From Streptomyces spinoverrucosus (lineage in GTDB: Bacteria; Actinomycetota; Actinomycetes; Streptomycetales; Streptomycetaceae): DNA of 64,000 nt. Under the pieces are notes generated by a model. That model was not told the origin of the DNA and made no database searches. It saw nothing but the letters and a program-made list of their open reading frames with translations. The DNA lies in the NCBI RefSeq assembly GCF_015712165.1, contig NZ_JADPZX010000001.1, forward strand, positions 4,047,001-4,111,000, given 5' to 3'. Of the stretch, positions 17,955 to 27,835 are shown in pieces. The translations under genes were made by a program, and so were the position numbers. Positions within the stretch are counted from its first letter, which is position 1, and each line of letters opens with the position of its first letter.

Positions 17955-18167
17955 CTACTTGCCGGTGTCCTCGGCGAGGGTGTGTGCCACGAGCGCGTTG
18001 GCGTGTCCGTGGCCCAGGCCGTGCTCGGACTTGAGCCAGGAGACGAGCTCCATGTGCTTGGCCAGGGGCGAGGCGCGGATCAGGTCCTTCCACTCCGCTA
18101 TGGGACGGCCGTACTTCTTCTCGATCGACGGGAAGTAGCTGGCGGGGCCCTTCACGGGTGCGGTCAT
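17955..18167 (-). CDS. DUF4287-like protein
   Basis: 70 aa: MTAPVKGPASYFPSIEKKYG, then IAEWKDLIRAS, then HMELVSWLKSEHGLGHGHAN with ALVAHTLAED. This is the compact helical DUF4287 pattern (short protein built on a GRPIAEWK motif and an HGLGHGHAN motif). The function is unknown; members are cytosolic. It is convergent with the DUF2637 gene and divergent from the TerB-like gene. Confidence 0.88.
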   Translation of the reverse strand: MTAPVKGPASYFPSIEKKYGRPIAEWKDLIRASPLAKHMELVSWLKSEHGLGHGHANALVAHTLAEDTGK

Positions 18168-18389
18168 GGCGGTCGCGTCCTTCTCTGCCGGAGATCCTGC
18201 GTTTGTCGCACGTTATGACTGCCGGAGGGCGAGCAAGTGATCGCTCCACTGCGTGTGATCCGCGTCACTCGTCTTGGGCCGTCCGGGCGCGGTCATGGAA
18301 CTCCTGGGATGGGGCAGGCGTTGCCAGGAGGACGGGTGCGGACGCACGCCGGCGACCGGAACGACACGGCTGAAGCCGAGGTGGCACGG

Positions 18390-18959
18390 ATGGCTATGTG
18401 GGATCGGATCAAGGACCAGGCCAAGAGCCTGCAGCAGCAGGCCCAGGGCGCGCGTGGCTCCGGCGCACAGGGCGGACACGGTGGGCACGGCAGGCCGGGT
18501 TCCGGTTCCTCGGGCGGCTCGCGCGCCCAGCTGGTGAGCACGCTCAAGTCGCAGCTCACCTCCCTGAAGACGGAGCTGAAGAGCGGCGCTTTCCGGGACG
18601 CCAGCATGGCCATGTGCGCCCTGGTCGCGGCCGCCGACGGGCATGTCGACCCGACCGAGCGGCAGCACATGGAGTCGCTGATCCTGAGCAACGACGTCCT
18701 GCAGAACTTCCCGCCGGAGCAGTTGCGCCAGCGTTTCAACCAGCACGTGGACCGGCTGGCGTTCGACTTCCCGCAGGGCAAGACGCAGGTCCTGCAGGAG
18801 ATCGCCAAGGCGGCGAAGAAGCCGGCGGAGGCCAGAGCGGTCGTCCAGACCGGCTTCGTCATCGCCGGGGCGGACGGTTATGTCGCGCCGGCGGAGGAGC
18901 AGGTGCTGCGGGAGGCGTGCTCGGTGCTGGGCCTGTCCCCCCAGGAGTTCGGACTCTGA
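18390..18959 (+). CDS. TerB-family tellurite-resistance-like protein
   Basis: 189 aa from ATG 18390, preceded by GAGG about 10 nt upstream. After a Gly/Gln-rich N-terminal linker (residues 12-45), residues about 50-189 are an all-helical TerB domain with the paired acidic metal-binding motifs AAADGHVDPTERQHM and IAGADGYVAPAEEQVLREAC. TerB proteins bind divalent metal at membrane-associated stress complexes. No other ter genes are present here, so this is an orphan copy. Confidence 0.9.
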   Translation: MAMWDRIKDQAKSLQQQAQGARGSGAQGGHGGHGRPGSGSSGGSRAQLVSTLKSQLTSLKTELKSGAFRDASMAMCALVAAADGHVDPTERQHMESLILSNDVLQNFPPEQLRQRFNQHVDRLAFDFPQGKTQVLQEIAKAAKKPAEARAVVQTGFVIAGADGYVAPAEEQVLREACSVLGLSPQEFGL

Positions 18960-19038
18960 GCCGGGACTGACCGCCCAGGTCACCGGGGCACCGCCGACAA
19001 CTCCCCGCCAGGTCCTGGCGGTTACTCGCGTGCCACGA

Positions 19039-19317
19039 TCACGTGCGCAGGGCCTGGCAGGTGGGGTGTTCGTCGGCGACGAAGGCCGTGACGAGGAGTG
19101 GGGCGGCGAGGGCCGGAAGCAGCCGGGGCGGGCCGGCCGGCCAGGCGTCGTCGAGGAAGCCCGTGCCGAGCAGCGCCGACGGGATCGCCGAGAGCAGGAC
19201 ACCCGCGGCGAGCGCCCCGTCGAGAAGCGGCTGCCGGGAGTGGTGTCCGGCAGCGGCATCGACGGCCGCCTGGTGGTCGTCCCGGAGGCGACGGGCGACG
19301 GCGCCACTCCTACTCAT
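19039..19317 (-). CDS. Small membrane protein, unknown
   Basis: 92 aa, starting at ATG 19317. Residues about 32-50 (LLDGALAAGVLLSAIPSALL) and 62-78 (LLPALAAPLLVTAFVAD) look like two membrane helices. The N-terminus is charged (RSGAVARRLRDDHQAAVDA). The layout recalls the N-terminal membrane part of DesK-type sensor kinases, but the catalytic part is missing, so it may be a relic or an independent small protein. Confidence 0.4.
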   Translation of the reverse strand: MSRSGAVARRLRDDHQAAVDAAAGHHSRQPLLDGALAAGVLLSAIPSALLGTGFLDDAWPAGPPRLLPALAAPLLVTAFVADEHPTCQALRT

Positions 19318-19480
19318 GACTCGGACACCACCGTCAACAGGCTGTGGACAACCGGACCCACCGAGACCCCGCCCACCCTGCCCGACTGGCGGTCGAGGCC
19401 CTGCGCTCGGGCCGGGGCCGCGCCTGAGTCGCCGGCGGGAACTGGTGCTTCCCCTTCCCATCCGCCGCTAGGATCCCGAC

Positions 19481-19789
19481 ATGGTCGAACTAGCCGAAAT
19501 GATCCGGGAGTTGAGGCAGGAGCTGAACTCCGCGCTGGCCGGGGGCGGCGGTGGGCCCGTGCGGTTCGAGTTGGGGCCCGTGGAGATCGAGGCGACCGTC
19601 GCCGTGGGGCGGACCGGCGGGGCCGGGGGGAAGGTGCGGTTCTGGGTGGTGGAGGCGGGCGGTGAGGCGCGGGTCGAGTCGTCCCGGACGCACCGGATCA
19701 GCCTGACCCTGCAGCCGAAGCTCGTCGACCCGGACGGCACCCACCACCACGTGCTGATCACGGGCGACGAGGCGGAAGGGGAACGCTGA
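19481..19789 (+). CDS. Trypco2 family protein
   Basis: 102 aa: MVELAEMIRELRQELNSAL followed by FELGPVEIEATVAVGR and KVRFWVVEAGG, ending in HRISLTLQPKLV. This is the trypsin-co-occurring domain 2 pattern, an N-terminal helix plus a beta sheet. In established comparative-genomic work Trypco domains accompany trypsin-type effectors in conflict systems. It lies about 110 nt ahead of an EAD2-VMAP-C gene in the same direction. The trypsin-EAD2 gene of the same island sits 8 kb away on the other strand. Confidence 0.88.
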   Translation: MVELAEMIRELRQELNSALAGGGGGPVRFELGPVEIEATVAVGRTGGAGGKVRFWVVEAGGEARVESSRTHRISLTLQPKLVDPDGTHHHVLITGDEAEGER

Positions 19790-19899
19790 GCAGCACGCTC
19801 GTTTCGACCCCCTGACGTGGGGGGACGACTGGCCGTACGCTGGTCGGCACTGTCAGTGGTAACTCAGGCGGGACTGGTGGCGGTCGGGAGGTCACGGGG

Positions 19900-21438
19900 G
19901 TGGAAGGGCGCAGCCCTGCGCGGGTTCGCAACGAGCTGGTGGCCGATGTCGTGGACGTGCTGCAGGAGTCGTCCACCCTGCGGCACACGAGCAGCGCGGA
20001 CCTGCTGGTGACCATGCTGGGCCAGGAACTCGGGGCGCCGGTCGAGCCGCCCCGCGGCGAGGCGTTACGGCCCTGGCTGCTGCACCTGGTGGAGAAATGC
20101 GCGGGGGTCCCGGACGGGCTGCCCTGTCTGGTGCGCTGTCTGGGCTATGTGGAGCAGCAGTCGACCGCCGTGACGGCGTTGTGGCGGCTGGTGGACGAGT
20201 GGGAGGCCGTCGACTTCTTCGACGGGGCCGATCTGCATCCGCTGCGGCCGCTGCTGGAGGAGATCCGCTCGGCGTCCACGCTGGCGGCGATGGCCCGCCG
20301 GGCGAGCCGTTCGCGCACCCAGGAGCTGCCGCCGTGGTGCGACACGGGCTGGGCGGTGTTCCTGCGGCTGGCCGGTGCCAACTCGGCGGCGAAGGAACTG
20401 CCGGTGAGCATGGCGTTCTTGTCCCTGGCCGCCGACCAACTGGTCGAGGACGGGCAGATGGACGCGGCCGAGCGGCTGCGCCGCTGGAACCGCCTCCAGG
20501 CCCGCGCCTGGGGCCTGGAGGACAAGATGGCCCAGTGGCAGCGCGCGGCCGGCGTGGCCGAACCGGTGGCGTCCTCGCTGATGCCGGCGTATCTGATGAT
20601 CCAGTTCGAGCCGGACGGCGTGGACCGCGACCGCTACTACCTCTCCCACTGGCGGCAGTCGGACGCGGAGAGCTGGCATCCGGTGCCGGGCGAGACCCTG
20701 CATCTGCACCGCGACGAACTCCCCTCCGAGGTCGAACAGCTCATCGAACAGACGGAGGAACGCTGGTCGGATCTGCGTCAGCCGGTGGTGCTGGAGTTCA
20801 TCCTCCCGTGGGAACTGCTCGGCGAACCCGTCGAGTGGTGGCACAAGGAGTCCGACTCCCCCACCCCGACCCCGCTGGTGATGGACTACGCCGTCCTGGT
20901 GCGCAGCTTCGAGCGGCTGCGCAGAGCCGCCTGGCACCGCCCCTGGCACAACAAGTGGCGGCACTTCAAGGAACGCCCGGCCGACACCCACTCCTACTGG
21001 AACCGGCCCGGCCACTCCCACTTCCATCTGGAGCGGGAGCTGAAGGAGGACGAGCACGCCGTCTGCCTGGTGCTCAGTGAACCGCCGGGCACCGACTCGG
21101 TGGCCGGCCGCCGGGAGTACCTCGCGGGCCTGCGGGCGGGTGTCCCGGCCATGATCTGGCACCGCGGCGACTGCTCCGACCCGGCCTTCAAGGAGGCCGT
21201 CGCCGACATCGTGCAGGACCGAGGGCTCGCCGGTCTGCTGGAGCGGACCGGAAGATGGCGCAAGGAGGCGCTGGCCATGGGGCCCGAGGGGTGGGACAAC
21301 CACGTGGGACGCCATCTGGCGATCCTGCTCGACGACCCGGAACGCAGACCCGTGCCCCCGGGACCCGCCCATGCGCACGGTGACCGGCCGACCGGGTCGT
21401 CAGGTGCACGGAACGCCCGCCCGCGAGCCGAAGGGTGA
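19900..21438 (+). CDS. EAD2-VMAP-C conflict-system protein
   Basis: 512 aa from GTG 19900, with GGAGG upstream. Residues about 5-95 form a helical effector-associated domain (EAD2-like: LVADVVDVLQESSTLRHTSS). The C-terminal half matches the vWA-MoxR-associated protein C-terminal domain: YLMIQFEPDG, VVLEFILPWELLGEPVEWWH, and a DRGLAGLLERTGRWR tail. These proteins act as inactive-looking signal hubs recruiting effectors through shared EADs. No vWA or MoxR gene is present here. A TTA codon at 20065-20067 (GEALRPW) suggests bldA-controlled translation. EAD2 on the nearby trypsin predicts pairing. Confidence 0.88.
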   Translation: MEGRSPARVRNELVADVVDVLQESSTLRHTSSADLLVTMLGQELGAPVEPPRGEALRPWLLHLVEKCAGVPDGLPCLVRCLGYVEQQSTAVTALWRLVDEWEAVDFFDGADLHPLRPLLEEIRSASTLAAMARRASRSRTQELPPWCDTGWAVFLRLAGANSAAKELPVSMAFLSLAADQLVEDGQMDAAERLRRWNRLQARAWGLEDKMAQWQRAAGVAEPVASSLMPAYLMIQFEPDGVDRDRYYLSHWRQSDAESWHPVPGETLHLHRDELPSEVEQLIEQTEERWSDLRQPVVLEFILPWELLGEPVEWWHKESDSPTPTPLVMDYAVLVRSFERLRRAAWHRPWHNKWRHFKERPADTHSYWNRPGHSHFHLERELKEDEHAVCLVLSEPPGTDSVAGRREYLAGLRAGVPAMIWHRGDCSDPAFKEAVADIVQDRGLAGLLERTGRWRKEALAMGPEGWDNHVGRHLAILLDDPERRPVPPGPAHAHGDRPTGSSGARNARPRAEG

Positions 21439-21655
21439 CCCGAATTGAACGAGCGTGCGCGTATCCGCCCGCCTGTGTTTCAGGTCGGCCTCACTGCTTC
21501 CGTCATGCTTTCGCATGCACCCTGCGCGAGCCCCCGTGCGCACTTGCTTCACGAGCGGAACCGCTGCAAGGCTTTGCCCGTGGCTGTCACGCATGTCGGG
21601 GGAACGCGGGACCTGGCCACCCGCTCATCGTCACTACGACGCCTTGAGGGCACGC

Positions 21656-24600
21656 ATGCATGATGACGATGGCCGGCGACCGGGAGAGACCGCACGGGCA
21701 CGCCGTGAGGCCGCTCATGTCCTGAGCCGGCTCGGACAGCAGCCGGGCGGACCCGAACCCGCGGAAGCGGTTCTGGTCATCGACACCCACCCCACCATGC
21801 GGGTGTGGTACGAGACGGTCCACGACGACCTGGTCGAGGAACTCGAACGGGCGGGCTCCTTCACCCGCGTACGGGTGTTACGGCTGCTCGGCACCGACGA
21901 GACCGACCCGGCCCGGGTCAGCCTGGAAGAGCCCCTGGGCCCGGCGCCCAGGAACGCGCGCCGTGTGGTGCTGGTGCTGACCGACGGCCTCGCGGCCGGC
22001 TGGCGGCTCGGCGCCGTCCAGCCGCTGCTGCGCGACTGGGGACGCACCTGCCCGGTCGCCGTGGTGCATCTGCTGCCGCAGCAGCTGTGGTTCCGCACCG
22101 GACTGGACGTGTACCGGGTGCGGATCCGCGCCCCGCACGGCTGGGCCGCCAACAGCGCCTGGGACTGGGAGGAGCGCGAACCCCCGGCAATCACGCGCGA
22201 CACCGACGAGGCCGGTACGGAACCGGACGGCGCCACCGTCGTCGTACCCGTGCTGGCGCTGACCGGGCCGTGGGCGGCGGCGCTCACCCGGCTGGTGTCC
22301 GGGCCGGAGCCCGAATGGCTGGATCTGTCCGCCATTCAGGCCCGCGAGTGGAAGAGCAGGCCCGACGCGGCCCGCGCGCTGCCCTGGGCGGCGGAACTGC
22401 CCGACCCGCTCAGCACCCTGCCCGCCGCCGAACGGGTCTCCGACTTCCGGGCCGTCGCCAGCCCCACCGGATTCGCCCTGGCGACCCGGCTGGCCGCCGC
22501 GCCGCTGAGCCTGCCCGTCATCCGCCGGATCGTCGCCACCACCCCGGACGCCGGACCGGTCCATGTCTCCGAGCTGCTGATCAGCGGCCTGGTACGGCCC
22601 ACCTGGGAGCACCGCGAGGGGCCGGCGGACGTGGCGTTCGCCTTCGCCCCCGACATCCGCGAGGAGCTGCTGGCGCTCGGGCGGCGCAGCGCCACCGCCC
22701 GGGTGCTGCGCGAGGTGCGCGCCCTGTTCGCCGCGGACGACATCGCCCGCACCCTGCTGCCGCCCCCCGACGAGCCGCTGGACACCCTCGCGATGCCGCA
22801 CGTCGGCAGCCGCAACATCGCCTTCCTCCGGGTCGAGCTGACCGCCCTGCGCGCCCTGTCGGGCCGCTACGACCAGCGCGCCGCCATGCTGGCGCAGGTG
22901 CTGAGCTGGCACGATCGGCGTTACGCGGTCAGCCTGGAGAAACCACGACGTGCAGCGACCGGACCGGCACCGTCCGCTTCGGCCCCCGCGGCAGCCGAAC
23001 CCGCCACCGGCACCGAACCCCGGACCGCCTCCGAAGGAGCCTCTGAGATGTCGACAACGCCCCAGCGCACGGTGGAGATGGGGGACCGCACGACACAGCC
23101 GCGGGTCTGGGGAACCTGCCGCCGCGCAACCCGAACTTCACCGGGCGCACCGAGCTGCTGGAGCTGCTCGACCAGCGGCTGCGCGAGGGCACCACCACCG
23201 TCCTGCCGGAGGCGATCCACGGCATGGGCGGCGTCGGCAAGACCCAGCTGGCCATCGAGTACGCCTACCGCCACCAGTCCGAGTACGACATCGTGTGGTG
23301 GATCCCCGCCGAGCGGCCCGGCCAGATCGGGCAGGCGCTGGTGGAACTGGCCCAGCGGCTCGGCCTGGTGACCACCACCGAGGCCAACATCGCCGGACCC
23401 GCCGTCCGTGAGGCGCTGCGCGAGGGACGGCCGTACTCCCGCTGGCTGCTCATCTTCGACAACGCCGACAACCCCGAGCAGGTCCGCCACTACTTCCCGC
23501 AGGGCGGCAACGGCACCATCCTCGTCACCTCCCGCAACCGGCGCTGGGGCCAGGTCGGCGGCTCCCTCGAAGTGGACGTGTTCACCCGCGAGGAGAGCAA
23601 GGAGCTGCTGCGCCGCTCCGGCCCGCCGCTGCGGGACGAGGAGGCCGACGCGCTGGCCGAGGCGCTCGGCGATCTGCCGCTGGCGCTGGAACAGGCCGCG
23701 GCCTGGCGGGCGGAGACCGGGATGCCCGCCTCGGAGTATCTGCGGCTGTTCGAGAACAAGCGCATGGAGCTGCTCGAAGTGGCCCCGCCGCCGGACTACC
23801 AACTCCCCGTCGCCGCCGCCTGGAACGTCTCCTTGGACCACCTGGAGACCCGCAGCCCGGCCGCGCTGCGGCTGCTCCAGCTGTGCTCCTACTTCGCGCC
23901 CGACCCGATCTCCCGCTCGATCTTCTCCGGCCTCGGCAACAGCAGCATCTTCCCCGAGCTGGACGCGGCGCTGAACGACCCGATGCGGCTCGCCCGGGCG
24001 ATAAGGGAGGTGAACCGCTACTCCCTCGCCCGCATCGACCACCGTACGAACTCCATCGAGATGCACCGCCTGGTGCAGCTCGTCCTGAACAACCGCATGA
24101 CCCCCGAGGAGCAGTCCCGCATGCGCCACGGCGCCCACACCCTGCTGGCCGCCGCAGACCCCAAGACGCCGGTGAGCCCCGCCAGTTGGCCCCGGTACGC
24201 GGAGCTCTACAGCCATGTCATCGCCTCCGACGCGATGAAGTCCGACCAGCCGTGGGTGCGTCAGCTGGTCCGCAACATCGCCGAGTACCTGTACTTCTGG
24301 GGCGACCACGACGTGTCGGTCGACTTCTCCGAGCAGGCCTGGCAGTCCTGGCTGGCCATCTTCGGCGAGGAGGACCAGCAGACGCTGCTCATGGGCCAGT
24401 GGCTCTGCTACATGTACTGGGTCGTGGGCCGGTTCGACGACGCGGCCCGGCTGGTGGCGCACCTGCGGGAGGTGTACGAACGCACCGCGCCGGCCGACCA
24501 GGAGGACACCCGCGAGGACGCGCTCGACGCGCTCCAGCTGGAGGCCGCCGTGCGCCGGGTCGAGGGCCGCTTCGCCACCGGCGCCGAGCTGGACCGGATC

Positions 24601-25614
24601 GCCTACGAGCGCGCCCACCGGGCCTTCGGCGAGGAGGACCCGACCACTCTCAACATCGCCCACAACTTCGGCGTGAGCCTGCGCCACGCGGGCGACTTCC
24701 GCCAGGCCCTCGAACTCGACCGGAGCACGCTGGCCCTGAAGCTGCGGCTGCTCGGCCGCGAGGACCGGCGGACCCTGATCACCGAGAACAGCGTCGCCAC
24801 CGACGTCCGGGAGACCGGCGACTACGTCGGCGCGCGCGCTCTGCAGGAACCCATCCTGGCCACCTGCCGGGACATGTTCGGCCACGGCAACCCCACCACC
24901 ATCGAGACCATGCGCCAGCTGAGCGAGGCCTGCCGCAAGGAGGGCGACCACCTGCGCGCGCTGGAACTGGCCACCGAGGCGCACGCCCAGTTCACCCGCC
25001 GCTACGGCGACACCCACCCCCAGTCGCTGGCCGCCGCCCTCACCCTGTCGGTGGCACTGCGGCAGAACGGCGACCTGCAGGCGGCCCGGACCCGTGGCCT
25101 GAAGGCGTGCGAGGGCTACCGGCAGATCTACGACCAGCACCACCCGCACGTGCTCTCCGCCGATGTCGACCTGGCCGTGACGCTGCGTCTGCTGGGCCAA
25201 CCGGAGGAGGCACGCCGGCTGGACGAGACGGCCCTCGCCTCCCTCGCCGACCGGCTCGGCGCGGGCCACCCGCTCGCCCTCATCTGCGCGATCAACCTGG
25301 CCAGCGACCTCGCCGCCCTCGGCCTGCACGAGGAGGCCCGGCGTCGTGGCGAGGACACCCTGGCCCTGTGCCGGTCCACCTTCGGCGAGGACCACCCCAC
25401 CACCCTGATGTGCGCGGCCAACCTGTCGGTGGACCTCGCGTCGGTCGGCGCGGAGGATCAGGCCGCCGACCTCCGCCGGGACACCCTGGACCGCATGACC
25501 CGTGTCCTGGACGCCCCCCGCCAGGAATTCGAGTCGGGCATGGGCCACCCGGCGACGGCCCAGTTCCGGGAGGGACTGCGGGCGAACTGCGACATCGACC
25601 CACTGCCGCTGTAG
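21656..25614 (+). pseudogene. fxsT: FxsT-like NB-ARC/TPR protein, split by a one-base frameshift
   Basis: The first part (21656 to about 23110) encodes a SAV_2336-type N-terminal domain (AVLVIDTHPTMRVWYETV, VVLVLTDGLAAGWRLGAVQP). The second part encodes PPRNPNFTGRTELLELLDQR, the P-loop GMGGVGKTQLAIEY, an NB-ARC region, and about eight 42-residue TPRs to 25614. The parts join if one G is added to the G4 run at 23109-23112: TGGGGAACC would read Trp-Gly-Asn as in the family. As given, the first frame ends at 23371 and the second is open from before 23224. Start ATG 21656 has GAGGG upstream. A TTA codon lies at 21878-21880. The frameshift may be real or a sequencing error. Confidence 0.82.
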
Positions 25615-25650
25615 CCCCACCGTGGCCGGGGGCCGAGGCCGGGCGGGTGA

Positions 25651-27507
25651 CTAGTCCCCCAGGTCCTGCCCCAGCCACGCCGCCAGCCGTACGGGGTCGG
25701 CGGCGCGCCCTGTCGTGGCGGCCAGGGCGTCCTGGACGGCCCGTGCGCGTTCCGGATGGCGCAGGAGGAGGCGGGCCGCCCGTCGGTGGTTCGGGTCCGT
25801 GGTGAGGGACCGGCCCAGGCCCGCCCAGGCGGACACCGGGGCCTCCTTGCCGGACAGGCGGGCGGCGTAGGCGTCCCGGGCCGCCTCGTGCCGGCCGGCG
25901 ATCAGCAGGACGTCGGCCGGGTCGGCGCCCTCGACGGTTCCGGCCGCCGTACGCCAGGCGCCCTCGGGGTCGGTGAGGTGGTGCCGGGCCAGGACGGCCG
26001 CGGTGTCCAGGAAGCGGACCTCGGTGTCCGGGACCAGCGCGGGCGGGGCGGCCAGGGCGGACGGTGGGCGTGCGGTGCCCTGTTGCCAGGCTCGCACCGC
26101 CTCCTGGACGGCCGCGGCGGGCGGGCGCAGATGGTGGGCGCGCCAGCGGGCGAGATGGTCGGCCGAGACCCAGTCGGCCAGGCGGAGTTGCGCGGCGGGG
26201 ACCTCGTCCGTCATCCACTGCGCGCAGCGCTCACGGAGCCGCTCCAGGACGTACCGGCCCAGCGGCGTCAGCGTCTCGTGGTCGTGCACCTCGTCGAGGA
26301 CCGACCACACCTGGCCGCGCCACAGGGCGAACTCGAAATGGGCCAGCGGGACATCCGCCGGGTCGGCCGTGTGGCGGTGGGCACGCCATAAGCGGGCGAC
26401 GCCCAGGAAGGCGTAGATGCCCTGGAGGAGACCGCCGAGCGGGCGGGGGTCGTCGCGCCAGGGCGCGTAGAAGAGCTCCTCCGACGGCGCGGGGCCGCCA
26501 GGCGGCTCGGTCAGCGGGCCGAGGTTGATCAGGGCGCCCAGCTTGATGTGCTGGAACTCGTGCATGAGTGTCGCCGCGAGCTGGACGGCGTCGTCCGGGT
26601 GGGAGGCGACGACGCCGCCGAACGCGGCCGCCGACGTGCAGCTGAACGGCCGAAACCTTTCTCTCGCCGAGGTCGGCGCCACCGACATCAGCCCCCGGCG
26701 CATGGCCCCGGCGGTCACCGGATCGTCGCGCCGCAGGATCTCCCAGGCCTCGGCGAGGAGTGCCGACCAGGACGCCGCCTCCTCCTCCGGCATCGGCCGG
26801 GGCTCGCTCGGCCGGGGAAACGTCCGGTACGGGTCCAGCTCCTCCAGCACGAGGGGCTTCGCCGTCCCGCCGGCTCCCAGCGTCAGCCGCCGCACCGGCA
26901 GCCAGCCCGGCCCGCGCACCTCCCACCCGGGCGCGACCTCGACGTCCCCGCCCGCCCCGGTGACCCGCAGCCGCCCCGCGTGTGCCGTCACCCGGGCGGT
27001 GCTCCACGGCTGACGCTCCGGCAGGACCGCGCAGCCCAGCGTGGGCAGCGGCACCAGCCCGTGCCGCACCGGCACGGTGATCGAGAAGTCCAGCCCGGCC
27101 CGCGCCCCCGCGGCGGCGGCCAGCGCGGACAGATACCCGACGACCACCCACTTCGGCGCGTCGTCCTCGCCCCCGGCCCACCCCCGGGCCGCGCGCACCG
27201 CGAGGGAGACCCACAGGCCGGTGCTGGGGGACATCAGGATGTCCTCGCACACCTCGGGCGCGGCCCGCTGGGCGCGCTCCAGCAGGGCCCAGGCCTCGGC
27301 GTGCGGCACCGACCCGGTGTCGTCCCCGGTGAACGTGAGCGCGTCGTGCAGGGCCCGCATCAGCAGCAGGCGACGGCTGCGCTCCGCGCCGAACAACGCC
27401 TCCACCACCGCGTTGTCGCCCTCGCCGCAGGCCAGGGCCCGGACGCCGGCCGTCGAGAGCCGGTGGAAGGGCAGGTGGTTCCCCTTCGTCGTGGCGTCAG
27501 CGGCCAC
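25651..27507 (-). CDS. HExxH-type (2-oxoglutarate) peptide beta-hydroxylase
   Basis: 618 aa. The conserved block MHEFQHIKLGALI contains the HExxH metal motif, preceded by PVRHGLVPLPTLGCAVL and FSCTSAAAFGGVVASHPDD and followed by LFYAPWRDDPRPLGGLLQGI, all typical of the family found in FxSxx/cyclophane RiPP loci. Members hydroxylate beta carbons of residues in short precursor peptides. Here the enzyme is free-standing, and no radical SAM enzyme is encoded in the window. It starts 21 nt after a 66-aa peptide gene and so is probably co-transcribed. One leucine is TTA (26389-26391 on +). The C-terminal 150 residues look like helical repeats. Confidence 0.85.
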   Translation of the reverse strand: MAADATTKGNHLPFHRLSTAGVRALACGEGDNAVVEALFGAERSRRLLLMRALHDALTFTGDDTGSVPHAEAWALLERAQRAAPEVCEDILMSPSTGLWVSLAVRAARGWAGGEDDAPKWVVVGYLSALAAAAGARAGLDFSITVPVRHGLVPLPTLGCAVLPERQPWSTARVTAHAGRLRVTGAGGDVEVAPGWEVRGPGWLPVRRLTLGAGGTAKPLVLEELDPYRTFPRPSEPRPMPEEEAASWSALLAEAWEILRRDDPVTAGAMRRGLMSVAPTSARERFRPFSCTSAAAFGGVVASHPDDAVQLAATLMHEFQHIKLGALINLGPLTEPPGGPAPSEELFYAPWRDDPRPLGGLLQGIYAFLGVARLWRAHRHTADPADVPLAHFEFALWRGQVWSVLDEVHDHETLTPLGRYVLERLRERCAQWMTDEVPAAQLRLADWVSADHLARWRAHHLRPPAAAVQEAVRAWQQGTARPPSALAAPPALVPDTEVRFLDTAAVLARHHLTDPEGAWRTAAGTVEGADPADVLLIAGRHEAARDAYAARLSGKEAPVSAWAGLGRSLTTDPNHRRAARLLLRHPERARAVQDALAATTGRAADPVRLAAWLGQDLGD

Positions 27508-27528
27508 GGATCCCCCACCGCACCTCGG

Positions 27529-27729
27529 TCATCCCGTCAGGCCGTCGACACGGGAGCCGTTGTAGTTCGAGGCCGTGATGCCCTGGGGTCCGTCGATGTG
27601 GTGCAGCAGCCGCTCCAGCGACTCGGCGAAGTCCGGCCCGTCCATGGAGCGCAGGGCTTGCAGGGAGACCCCCGACAGGTCGACGAGACAAGACTCGACG
27701 GCAGGCATCGTTTGCTCCACGGCTGCCAA
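27529..27729 (-). CDS. FxSxx-like precursor peptide for the HExxH enzyme
   Basis: Up to 66 aa. The core CLVDLSGVSLQALRSMDGPD and FAESLERLLHHID match the conserved leader of FxSxx-COOH peptides (DLTGVPL..L..L). The C-terminus differs from the usual FxSxx ending: it finishes SNYNGSRVDGLTG, so the residue modified is not obvious; Tyr-Asn-Gly-Ser or Val-Asp are candidates. The start is uncertain: TTG 27729 has GGGAGGGG close upstream, and GTG 27720 and ATG 27708 are alternatives. It precedes the hydroxylase gene by 21 nt. A substrate role is inferred from leader similarity and linkage. Confidence 0.72.
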   Translation of the reverse strand: MAAVEQTMPAVESCLVDLSGVSLQALRSMDGPDFAESLERLLHHIDGPQGITASNYNGSRVDGLTG

Positions 27730-27835
27730 GTCCCCTCCCGTGCCTACGAGTCAGCGCGCTGTCGGCTCCCAACCATCATGACCCAGCAGGCCACAAGTCG
27801 AAACCCCACATCCCGGCCGCCCGGGCGACATCACG

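Noticed and set aside
22921..25620. 899-codon leftward frame opposite fxsT
   Set aside because: Low-complexity Gly/Val/Leu/Gln sequence with no domains, whereas the plus strand encodes NB-ARC and TPR motifs.
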